Assembly (NCBI GenBank): GCA_028869495.1
Contig: JAGWRY010000116.1
Span: 1 to 6,167 of the forward strand
Length of the DNA stretch: 6,167 nucleotides
Direction of reading: 5' to 3'
DNA from: Elusimicrobiota bacterium
GTDB lineage: Bacteria; Elusimicrobiota; Elusimicrobia; UBA1565; UBA9628
The notes under the pieces are model-generated. The model saw nothing but the letters and a program-made list of their open reading frames with translations, did not search any database and was not told where the DNA came from. Shown here in pieces: positions 1 through 4,998 of this stretch (the first letter of the stretch is position 1; every line of letters begins with the position of its first letter). Made by a program: the position numbers and the translations under genes.

Positions 1-159
1 CTTCGCCGGGATGTGTCGAGCGGACGGCGAAAAGCCGTGATTCCGCCGCCGCGAGACGACAAGCGGCGGTCGATCCGCCGCGGTCCCGCCGAAAGACGCG
101 ACGAACGGCGGCCCCTTGAGCGGAGCGCCGGAGCTCCGCGGACAGGGGCGGTCCGGGCC
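1..159. other. Upstream non-coding region with GC-rich inverted repeats
   Basis: I find no convincing gene here. A frame open from base 2 ends at TGA 38-40 and could be the last dozen codons of a gene to the left, but it is too short to identify. The stretch holds repeated CCGCCGC/GCGGCGG arms (46-52, 63-69, 75-81) and a perfect 10-bp palindrome at 129-138. An open frame joins this region to the arsR gene from a GTG at 13. Its translation is arginine/proline-rich with no recognisable domain, and the arsR promoter lies inside it, so I treat it as non-coding. Confidence 0.5.
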
Positions 160-188
160 TTGACGGGGACGCGCGCGCGCGCTATACT
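160..188 (+). promoter_or_regulatory. Sigma-70-type promoter of the arsR-SRPBCC operon
   Basis: The -35 element TTGACG (160-165) and the -10 element TATACT (183-188) each match the sigma-70 consensus at 5 of 6 positions and are separated by exactly 17 bp. Transcription would begin near 195-196, at the ATG itself, so the mRNA is probably leaderless. No Shine-Dalgarno sequence precedes the ATG, in agreement with this. Most of the spacer is an alternating CG run (170-182). Confidence 0.8.
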
Positions 189-207
189 TAACCTGATGGT
201 TAACTAT
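184..207. promoter_or_regulatory. Probable ArsR operator palindrome over the -10 box and start codon
   Basis: The inverted repeat is ATAC-TTAACC, a 4-nt centre TGAT, then GGTTAA-CTAT. Nine of the ten base pairs between the arms are matched; the exception is c187 against c204. It is AT-rich in otherwise very GC-rich DNA, covers most of the -10 element, and is centred on the predicted transcription start. ArsR-family dimers typically bind imperfect AT-rich palindromes of this kind at their own promoters, so autorepression is the natural inference. The right arm lies within codons 1-4 of the regulator. Confidence 0.75.
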
Positions 208-528
208 CAGCAGCGCCGCCTCGACCTCGCCTTCGGCGCGCTCTCGCATCCGATCCGCCGCGGCATCCTGGCGCGCCTGGCGACGGGGGAGGCGACCGTC
301 GCGGAGCTCGCTCGCCCGTTCAAGGTCTCGGCCCCGGCGATCACGAAGCACCTGCGCGTGCTCGAGGAGGCGGGCCTGCTCACCCGCCGCAAGGAGGGGC
401 GCGCGCGCCGCTGCCGGCTGGAGGCCGAGCGCCTGCGCCAGGCCCAGGAATGGATCGAGCGCTACCGCGCGTTCTGGAACGACCGCCTCGACGCCCTCGA
501 GCGCTATCTCAAGGAGAACCCGACATGA
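196..528 (+). CDS. ArsR-family winged-helix repressor (SRPBCC-linked type)
   Basis: This 110-residue protein is a small DNA-binding repressor of the ArsR superfamily. Residues about 8-75 form the winged helix-turn-helix. The recognition helix is in SAPAITKHLRVLEEAG (45-60), followed by a basic wing (RRKEGRARR). The C-terminal helix (78-108, with W86 and W94) fits a dimerisation helix. The only cysteine is Cys73 and there is no ELCVCD-type metal site, so metal sensing is unlikely and the inducer is unknown. I chose ATG 196 because family members start just before this helix, the promoter points exactly there, and the sequence upstream has no domain character. The stop overlaps the next gene's start as ATGA. 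ArsR genes of this subgroup are commonly paired with AHSA1/SRPBCC genes, as here. Codons 2-4 (GTT AAC TAT) are AT-rich for this genome, probably because they lie in the operator. Confidence 0.9.
   Translation: MVNYQQRRLDLAFGALSHPIRRGILARLATGEATVAELARPFKVSAPAITKHLRVLEEAGLLTRRKEGRARRCRLEAERLRQAQEWIERYRAFWNDRLDALERYLKENPT
511..516 (+). promoter_or_regulatory. Ribosome binding site for the SRPBCC gene
   Basis: AAGGAG lies 8 nt before ATG 525, inside the last codons of arsR. It fixes the start of the second gene at the ATGA overlap, rather than at an in-frame ATG at 450 deep within arsR. Confidence 0.8.
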
Positions 529-1451
529 CCCTCGAAAAGAAGACGAAGCCGGAGCCGGAGTCCGCGCGCGAGCTCGTGATCCGGCGCGTGATCGACGCGC
601 CGCGCGAGCGCGTGTGGCGCGCCTGGGCGGACCCGGAGGAGGTCGTCCGGTGGTGGGGGCCGTACGGCTTCGCCGACGAGCCCGAGGTCCGGGAGTTCCG
701 CCCCGGCGGCGTCTGGCGGCACGTGATGATCGGCCCGGACGGCAAGCGCTTCCCGAACTTCGCGCGCTTCCTGGAGATCGCGGAGCCCGAGCGCATCGTC
801 TGGAGCCACGGCGGCAGCGAGGAGGGCGGCCCGCCGATCGCCGGCTTCATCCAGACCGTGACCTTCAAGGACCTGGGGAACGGGAAGACCGAGCTGACGA
901 TGCGCAGCGTGTTCCCCAGCGCCGCGTCCCGCGACGAGGTCGCCGAGAAATACGGCGCGGTCGAGGGCGGGCGCCAGACCCTCCAGCGCCTGGCCGAGCA
1001 CGCGACGGGCGGGCGCGCCTTCGTGCTGGACCTGAGCCGCCTGATCGACGCTCCGCTCGCGCGCGTCTGGGAGGCCTGGGCGGACCCGGAGCAGGTCGAG
1101 CGCTGGTTCGCGCCGCGCCCGCTGACGCTCGAGATCGAGCGCATGGACCTGCGCGCGGGCGGCGGCTTCGCGATGACGATGCGCTTCCCCGACGGGAAGG
1201 CGCATCCCTTCTCCGGCGTCTACCGGGAGGTCGTCGAGCGGGCGCGGATCGTGTGGACCGGCGAGTTCAGGAGCGACCCGAAGGACAACATCCGCACCGA
1301 GGTCTCCTTCGCCGACGAGGGGGGCAAGACCCGGCTCACCGTGCGGCAGACCTTCGCGGTCCTGACGCCGGTCAACACGGAGGCGACGAAGGGCGCCCGG
1401 CGGGGCTGGACGATGACGCTCGACCAGTTGGCCGAGCACGCCGCCGGCTAG
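525..1451 (+). CDS. Tandem AHSA1/SRPBCC-domain protein
   Basis: This 308-residue cytosolic protein contains two consecutive AHSA1-like domains of the SRPBCC (START/Bet v1-like) fold, which forms a hydrophobic ligand pocket. Domain 1 covers about 16-162 and domain 2 about 166-308. Each starts with a matching helix (DAPRERVWRAWADPE and DAPLARVWEAWADPE), has a WWGP or WFAP motif, a PDGK turn, an ERIVW or ARIVW strand, and ends in a LAEHA helix. Single-domain members are about 140-160 residues, so this is a duplication and fusion. An 18-nt stretch (621-638 and 1074-1091) is identical in the two halves, 151 codons apart. There is no signal peptide or membrane segment. It is translationally coupled to arsR and probably co-repressed with it. 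Ligand and activity are unknown. The AHSA1 name comes from the Hsp90 co-chaperone Aha1 and does not imply that role here. Confidence 0.9.
   Translation: MTLEKKTKPEPESARELVIRRVIDAPRERVWRAWADPEEVVRWWGPYGFADEPEVREFRPGGVWRHVMIGPDGKRFPNFARFLEIAEPERIVWSHGGSEEGGPPIAGFIQTVTFKDLGNGKTELTMRSVFPSAASRDEVAEKYGAVEGGRQTLQRLAEHATGGRAFVLDLSRLIDAPLARVWEAWADPEQVERWFAPRPLTLEIERMDLRAGGGFAMTMRFPDGKAHPFSGVYREVVERARIVWTGEFRSDPKDNIRTEVSFADEGGKTRLTVRQTFAVLTPVNTEATKGARRGWTMTLDQLAEHAAG
621..1091 (+). repeat. 18-nt direct repeat marking the internal domain duplication
   Basis: The sequence GCCTGGGCGGACCCGGAG occurs at 621-638 and again at 1074-1091. It encodes AWADPE at the same place in each SRPBCC domain. The copies are exactly 453 nt (151 codons) apart, in the same frame. 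The surrounding sequence has diverged, so the identity reflects a conserved motif and perhaps local gene conversion, not a recent whole-domain duplication. Confidence 0.7.
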
Positions 1452-1460
1452 GCGTACTCG
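1433..1460. terminator. Hairpin centred on the overlapping convergent stop codons
   Basis: CGAGCACGCC (1433-1442) pairs with GGCGTACTCG (1451-1460) across an 8-nt loop. Nine of ten pairs match. The C-A mismatch (1437/1456) becomes a G-U wobble in the minus-strand RNA, so the osmC transcript can form the whole stem. Both stop codons lie at the loop edge. No T-run follows on either strand, so it is not a classical intrinsic terminator. It may stabilise 3' ends or help bidirectional termination. Confidence 0.5.
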
Positions 1461-1855
1461 AAGGAGATCTCGGCGCGGACGTCCGGGTGCAGGCTCTTGT
1501 GGACCGGGCAGGTCCGCGCCGCGTTCTCGAGCTTCGCGCGCTGGTCGGGCGTCAGGCCCTTGGGCATCGCGATCTTGAGCGGCAGGGCGCCGATGCGGCG
1601 CAGGGGATCGGCGACCATCTCCTTGCCCACCTCGGCGCGGGCGCCCTCGAAGGCGATCCCGGAGCGCTTGGCGACGATCGCCATCGTCGTCAGCGCGCAG
1701 GCGGCGAGCGCCGCCCCGACCATGTCGGTCGGCGAGAAGGCCTCGCCGCGGCCCATGTTGTCCTTCGGGGCGTCGGTCGCGATCGTCGCGCCGGACGGCC
1801 CGTGGGTCAGCTCGCAGCGGAGATCTCCGGAATAGACGGCGCTCATGTTCACCAT
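1448..1855 (-). CDS. OsmC-family protein, probable thiol peroxidase
   Basis: This 135-residue protein belongs to the OsmC/Ohr superfamily, small dimeric enzymes that reduce organic hydroperoxides through a redox cysteine pair. The family block SPTDMVGAALAACALTTM (41-58) contains Cys53, the expected peroxidatic residue. TCPVHKSLHPD (115-125) contains Cys116, the expected partner. The C-terminal strand ISFEYA is also typical, and length matches the family. Subfamily and substrate are not certain, as OsmC, YhfA-like and other groups share this pattern. ATG 1855 is preferred because a plausible -10 box ends 6 nt before it; ATG 1846 (132 residues) is the alternative. The frame stays open upstream to 2230 but that part lies antisense to the helicase. 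The gene converges on the SRPBCC gene with a 4-nt stop overlap and diverges from the helicase. Confidence 0.88.
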   Translation of the reverse strand: MVNMSAVYSGDLRCELTHGPSGATIATDAPKDNMGRGEAFSPTDMVGAALAACALTTMAIVAKRSGIAFEGARAEVGKEMVADPLRRIGALPLKIAMPKGLTPDQRAKLENAARTCPVHKSLHPDVRAEISFEYA

Positions 1856-1861
1856 GGCGCC

Positions 1862-1891
1862 ATCGTAGCCTTTCGCGGGCGTCCCGCTCAA
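1862..1891 (-). promoter_or_regulatory. Predicted osmC promoter
   Basis: Read on the minus strand, TTGAGC (1891-1886) and TACGAT (1867-1862) each match the -35 and -10 consensus at 4 of 6 positions, with an 18-bp spacer. The predicted start point is about 1855, the first base of the osmC ATG, so the mRNA would be leaderless. A weak AAAGG (1873-1869) is 13 nt from that ATG, too far for a good ribosome site. Confidence 0.5.
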
Positions 1892-1909
1892 CCGCGGAGG
1901 GCGGGCAAT

Positions 1910-1918
1910 TGCTAGAAT
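1910..1918 (+). promoter_or_regulatory. Extended -10 promoter of the helicase gene
   Basis: TGCTAGAAT is an extended -10 element: TG, one base, then TAGAAT with 5 of 6 matches to TATAAT. No good -35 element is visible, which is usual for extended -10 promoters. Transcription would start about 1925, 4 nt before ATG 1929. It would exclude the ATG at 1917, which lies within the -10 box. Confidence 0.55.
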
Positions 1919-1928
1919 GGCGCCCGAT

Positions 1929-3836
1929 ATGGGGGGCAAAGAGCACTTCGAGCGCCTGCAGGCGCTCATCGACGTCGAGCGCGAGGCCGAGAAGGAGGAG
2001 AACCTCCGCGAGCTGCGCCGCTTCCCCGTCGCCCAGCGCGAGGCGCTGGGCAAGACCGTCACCGGCCTGACGATCGACGGCGTCGAGACCGGGCTGGGCG
2101 GGATGCCGCTGGTCGTGCTGTCGCGCGCGCCGAAGGGCGAGGAGCTCTCGCCGTTCCACGCGATGAACGCGGGCGACAACGTGCTGCTGACCCTGCCGCC
2201 GCCGGCCGAGCCGCGCGCGCACGAGGGCACGCTCTACAAGGTGGACGAGTACCGCGTGACGGTCGCGCTGAACGACGCCGCGGCGCCCTCCGAGTCCCTG
2301 CGCGGCGCCTGCCAGATCGACCTGCTCGGCTCCGACGCGACCTACCGGCGCATGCGCAAGGCGCTGATCACGGTCGCCGAGTCGAAGCGCTCGCGCCTGT
2401 CGACCCTGCGCGAGGTCTTCCTCGGCGAGACGCCGCCCGAGCGCTCGAAGATCAAGCCGGTCAAGTTCTTCAACGAGGGCCTCAACGAGTTCCAGCAGGA
2501 GGCGGTCAAGCGCGCGCTCGCGGCCGACGACGTGGCCCTGGTCCACGGTCCGCCCGGCACCGGCAAGACGACGGTGCTCGTCGAGATCGTCCGCCAGCAC
2601 GTCTCGCGCGGCGAGCGCGTGCTGGCGACCGCGCCGTCGAACATCGCCGTCGACAATATCTTGGAGAAGCTGCTCGGCACCGGCCTGCGCGTCGTGCGCC
2701 TCGGCCATCCGGCGCGCACCCTCGAGGCCCTGCGCCACGGCAACCTGGCCGCGCAGATGGAGGCGGACCCGGTCTACGAGCAGGTCCGGGAGCTCGACGC
2801 CTGGCGCGAGCGCCTCGTCCACCGCAAGTCGCGCCACGGGCGCGCCCAGCTCGGCTACGACGAGCGCCAGGCCCGCGAGCGCGAGATCGCGCGCCTGTGG
2901 CGCGAGGCCCGCGACCTCGAGTTCGAGATCCAGCGGCGCATCGTCAACTCCGCCAGCGTCGTGCTCGCGACGCACGCGGGGCTGTCGAAGCGCTTCGTGA
3001 AGGGAAGCTTCGACCTCGTCGCGATGGACGAGGCCTCGCAGGCGACCGAGCCCTTGTCCTGGGTGCCGCTGACGATCGCCAAGAAGGCCGTCTTCGCCGG
3101 CGACGCGAACCAGCTGCCGCCGACGATCTACTCGAAGGAGGCCGCCGCGGGCGGCCTGGCCGTCACCCTCTTCGACCGCCTCAAGGACGTCCTGCCCCAG
3201 ACCGTGCAGACGCTCCTGCGCGTCCAGTACCGGATGCACGGCGACATCATGCGCTTCCCGTCCGACCGCTTCTACGAGGGCAAGCTGATCGCGCACGACT
3301 CGGTCGCCGAGCACGTCGCCGCGGAGCTCCCCGGCGTGGCGGCCGACGCGCTGACCTCGGAGCCCTTGACCTACGTGGACACCGCCGGCGCCGGCTTCGA
3401 CGAGGCCTGGAACGAGCTGCTCGAGAGCCGCGAGAACAAGGGCGAGGCCGAGCTGGCCGTCAAGCTCCTGTACGAGCTGCTCGGCGCCGGCCTGCGCGCC
3501 AAGGACGTCGCGATCCTGACGCCCTACGTCGCCCAGGCCAAGCTCCTCAAGACCATGGTCCGCGAGCCCGGCCTCGAGATCGGCTCGGTCGACGGCTTCC
3601 AGGGCCGCGAGAAGGAGGCCGTGATCCTGAGCCTGGTGCGCTCCAACGAGGCCGGCTCGATCGGCTTCCTGTCCGACATGCGCCGCCTGAACGTCGCGAT
3701 CACCCGCGCGCGCCGCTGCCTGATCGTGATCGGCGACTCGGCCACGATCACCCGCCACGACGTCTACCGCAAGTTCGTCGAGTACGCCGACTCGCTCGAC
3801 GCGCACCGCTCGTCGTACGAGTGGATCGCCGGCTGA
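1929..3836 (+). CDS. IGHMBP2/Hcs1-type superfamily 1B helicase
   Basis: This is an ATP-dependent nucleic-acid helicase of the Upf1-like SF1B group, 635 residues from ATG 1929 or 639 from ATG 1917. Numbered from 1917, it shows Walker A GPPGTGKTT (211-219), motif Ia APSNIAVDN (239-247), Walker B DEAS (371-374), motif III GDANQLPPT (395-403), motif IV QYRMH (437-441), motif V VDGFQGREKE (558-567) and motif VI RRLNVAITRARR (589-600). All catalytic motifs are intact. The N-terminus (HFERLQALIDVEREAE, then a beta-barrel-like region with TLYKVDEYRVTVAL) resembles the start of eukaryotic IGHMBP2. An arginine/glutamate-rich helical stalk lies between motifs Ia and II. The R3H and zinc-finger tails of human IGHMBP2 are absent. 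ATG 1929 is preferred because ATG 1917 overlaps the -10 box and GGAGG (1896-1900) is too distant from either. Eukaryotic relatives unwind 5' to 3'; the bacterial role is unclear. Confidence 0.92.
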   Translation: MGGKEHFERLQALIDVEREAEKEENLRELRRFPVAQREALGKTVTGLTIDGVETGLGGMPLVVLSRAPKGEELSPFHAMNAGDNVLLTLPPPAEPRAHEGTLYKVDEYRVTVALNDAAAPSESLRGACQIDLLGSDATYRRMRKALITVAESKRSRLSTLREVFLGETPPERSKIKPVKFFNEGLNEFQQEAVKRALAADDVALVHGPPGTGKTTVLVEIVRQHVSRGERVLATAPSNIAVDNILEKLLGTGLRVVRLGHPARTLEALRHGNLAAQMEADPVYEQVRELDAWRERLVHRKSRHGRAQLGYDERQAREREIARLWREARDLEFEIQRRIVNSASVVLATHAGLSKRFVKGSFDLVAMDEASQATEPLSWVPLTIAKKAVFAGDANQLPPTIYSKEAAAGGLAVTLFDRLKDVLPQTVQTLLRVQYRMHGDIMRFPSDRFYEGKLIAHDSVAEHVAAELPGVAADALTSEPLTYVDTAGAGFDEAWNELLESRENKGEAELAVKLLYELLGAGLRAKDVAILTPYVAQAKLLKTMVREPGLEIGSVDGFQGREKEAVILSLVRSNEAGSIGFLSDMRRLNVAITRARRCLIVIGDSATITRHDVYRKFVEYADSLDAHRSSYEWIAG

Positions 3837-3853
3837 GCCGCCCGGCTCCCGCG

Positions 3854-3873
3854 GCGGCCGCTCAATCGGCCGC
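3854..3873. terminator. GC-only hairpin between convergent helicase and permease genes
   Basis: GCGGCCG (3854-3860) and CGGCCGC (3867-3873) form a perfect 7-bp stem around the loop CTCAAT, which holds the permease stop codon. It starts 18 nt after the helicase stop. GCCGC (3837-3841) and GCGGC (3851-3855) offer an alternative stem. No T-run follows in either direction, so it is at best a weak or factor-assisted bidirectional terminator. Confidence 0.4.
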
Positions 3874-4998
3874 GCCGCCGGCTGCGACGCCTCGGCGGAA
3901 GTGCAGGGCGGCGAAGACGAAGAGCAGGCCGCCGATGCCCAGCACCGCGGCGAAGTCCGGCCAGACGATCGAGAAGCCCGCGCCGCGGTAGAGGATCGCC
4001 TGCGCGAACGCGACGAAGTGCGTGGACGGGACCAGCTGCATCGCGGCGCGCAGCGCGCGCGGCTGGCTCTCGAGCGGGGTCTCGCCGCCGGAGAGCAGGA
4101 TCATCGGCAGGATGACCAGCATGTAGAGCAGGCCGAAGCGCGGCATCGTGCGCGCGAGCATCCCGAGGAAGACCCCCAGCGCCGACGCGAAGAACAGGTA
4201 GAGCGCGACGCCGCACAGGAACAGCGGGATCGAGCCCGCGATCGGGATCGCGAGCAGGCGCTCGACGACGAGCCATAGGGACAGCGCGACCGCGGCGAGC
4301 ACGACCAGACCGTTCGCCCAGACCTTCGCGGCCAGGATCTCGAACGGCGTCAACGGCAGCGTCAGCAGGTGCTCGAGGGTCCCGTGCTCGCGCTCGCGGA
4401 TCAGCGCGGCGCCGGTCAGGATGATCGCCAGCACCGTCACGTGGTTGATCAGCTCCATGATCGCGGTGAACCAGGACGAGTCGACGGTCGGGTTGAACGC
4501 GTAGCGGACCTGCAGGCGCGCCGCCGGGTCCGCGCCGCGCCCGCTCTCGCGCAGGAACGCGCGCGTCTCCTGCGCGACGATCCCCTCGATGTAGCCGGCG
4601 CCGAGCCCGGCCTGCATGACGGCCGTCGCGTCGACGTCGAGCTGGACCTGCGGGCGGCGGCCGGCCAGCAGGTCGGCCTGGAAGCGCGGCGGGACGACGA
4701 GGACGAACGTGTAGAGCCCGCGGTCCATGCCCGGGTCGATCTCGGCGAACGAGATCTCCTTCGGCGCGTTGAAGTGCGGGCGCAGGAAGGCCCCGCGCAG
4801 CCGCAGCGACAGCGGCGAGCGGTCCTCGTCGACGATCGCGATCGGCGCGTTGCGCAGCTCGACCGACATCCCCTTCGCGGCCGTGTAGATCGAGAACGAG
4901 AAGCTGAACACGATCAGGAACAGCATCACGTAGTCGCGGCGCAGGCTGCGCAGCTCCTTGACGCCGAGGCGGTAGACGGCGTCCCAGCGGACCCTCAT
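3862..4998 (-). CDS. yhhJ: YhhJ-like ABC-2 exporter permease
   Basis: This 378-residue inner-membrane protein is an ABC-2 type transporter permease. It has one N-terminal membrane segment (about 22-42), a large periplasmic domain (about 45-175, including IAIVDEDRSPLS), and about five further segments (near 180-200, 226-246, 255-280, 287-304, 344-366). FNPTVDSSWFTAIMELIN (168-185), ALIREREHGTLEHLL (198-212) and AQAILYRGAG (332-341) are strongly reminiscent of E. coli YhhJ (recalled from memory, not searched), and the length is close to that protein. The ATG overlaps the preceding gene's TGA, and GGGGAG (5012-5007 on the minus strand) lies 8 nt before it, so the two permeases are translationally coupled. 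It probably pairs with the RbbA-like protein in one exporter and has no ATPase domain itself. The substrate is unknown; drugs, lipids or other envelope compounds are possible. It converges on the helicase gene 25 bp away. Confidence 0.9.
   Translation of the reverse strand: MRVRWDAVYRLGVKELRSLRRDYVMLFLIVFSFSFSIYTAAKGMSVELRNAPIAIVDEDRSPLSLRLRGAFLRPHFNAPKEISFAEIDPGMDRGLYTFVLVVPPRFQADLLAGRRPQVQLDVDATAVMQAGLGAGYIEGIVAQETRAFLRESGRGADPAARLQVRYAFNPTVDSSWFTAIMELINHVTVLAIILTGAALIREREHGTLEHLLTLPLTPFEILAAKVWANGLVVLAAVALSLWLVVERLLAIPIAGSIPLFLCGVALYLFFASALGVFLGMLARTMPRFGLLYMLVILPMILLSGGETPLESQPRALRAAMQLVPSTHFVAFAQAILYRGAGFSIVWPDFAAVLGIGGLLFVFAALHFRRGVAAGGAAD

Larger units (their letters stand above)
1856..1924. 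repeat. 8-bp inverted repeat flanking the divergent promoter region
   Basis: GGCGCCAT (1856-1863) and ATGGCGCC (1917-1924) form a perfect 8-bp inverted repeat separated by 53 bp. Each copy overlaps the end of the predicted -10 box on its side, so both divergent promoters read TA-two bases-ATGGCGCC. The inner GGCGCC is itself a palindrome. Confidence 0.6.

Noticed and set aside
2..40. Short open frame ending at TGA 38-40, possibly the tail of an upstream gene
   Set aside because: Twelve codons are too few to support a gene call, and nothing recognisable is encoded.
129..138. Perfect 10-bp palindrome CGGAGCTCCG as an operator
   Set aside because: It lies upstream of the -35 box with no second half-site or repeated copy nearby. 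A 10-bp self-complement is not strong evidence in sequence this GC-rich.
13..195. N-terminal extension of the ArsR gene from GTG 13
   Set aside because: It would place the strong promoter and operator inside the coding region and add an Arg/Pro-rich segment not found in this family. ATG 196 fits family length and promoter position.
450..524. Upstream ATG 450 as the start of the SRPBCC protein
   Set aside because: It would overlap arsR by about 80 nt and add an unrelated Arg/Pro-rich segment. ATG 525 has an AAGGAG at 8 nt and the usual ATGA coupling.
614..1915. A 433-codon plus-strand frame overlapping SRPBCC and osmC
   Set aside because: It is out of frame with the SRPBCC gene and antisense to osmC. 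Its translation is Arg/Gly/Ala/Asp-rich with no domain.
1856..2230. N-terminal extension of OsmC to 2230 on the minus strand
   Set aside because: The extension is antisense to the helicase N-terminus, has no OsmC-like sequence, and more than doubles neither a known domain nor a signal peptide. The family length fits ATG 1855.
504..3806. A 1100-codon open frame on the minus strand
   Set aside because: It lies antisense to the SRPBCC and helicase genes and also crosses osmC in another frame. Its translation is low-complexity and rich in Ala, Arg, Leu, Asp, Val and Gly, as expected for a shadow frame in high-GC DNA, with no recognisable domain.
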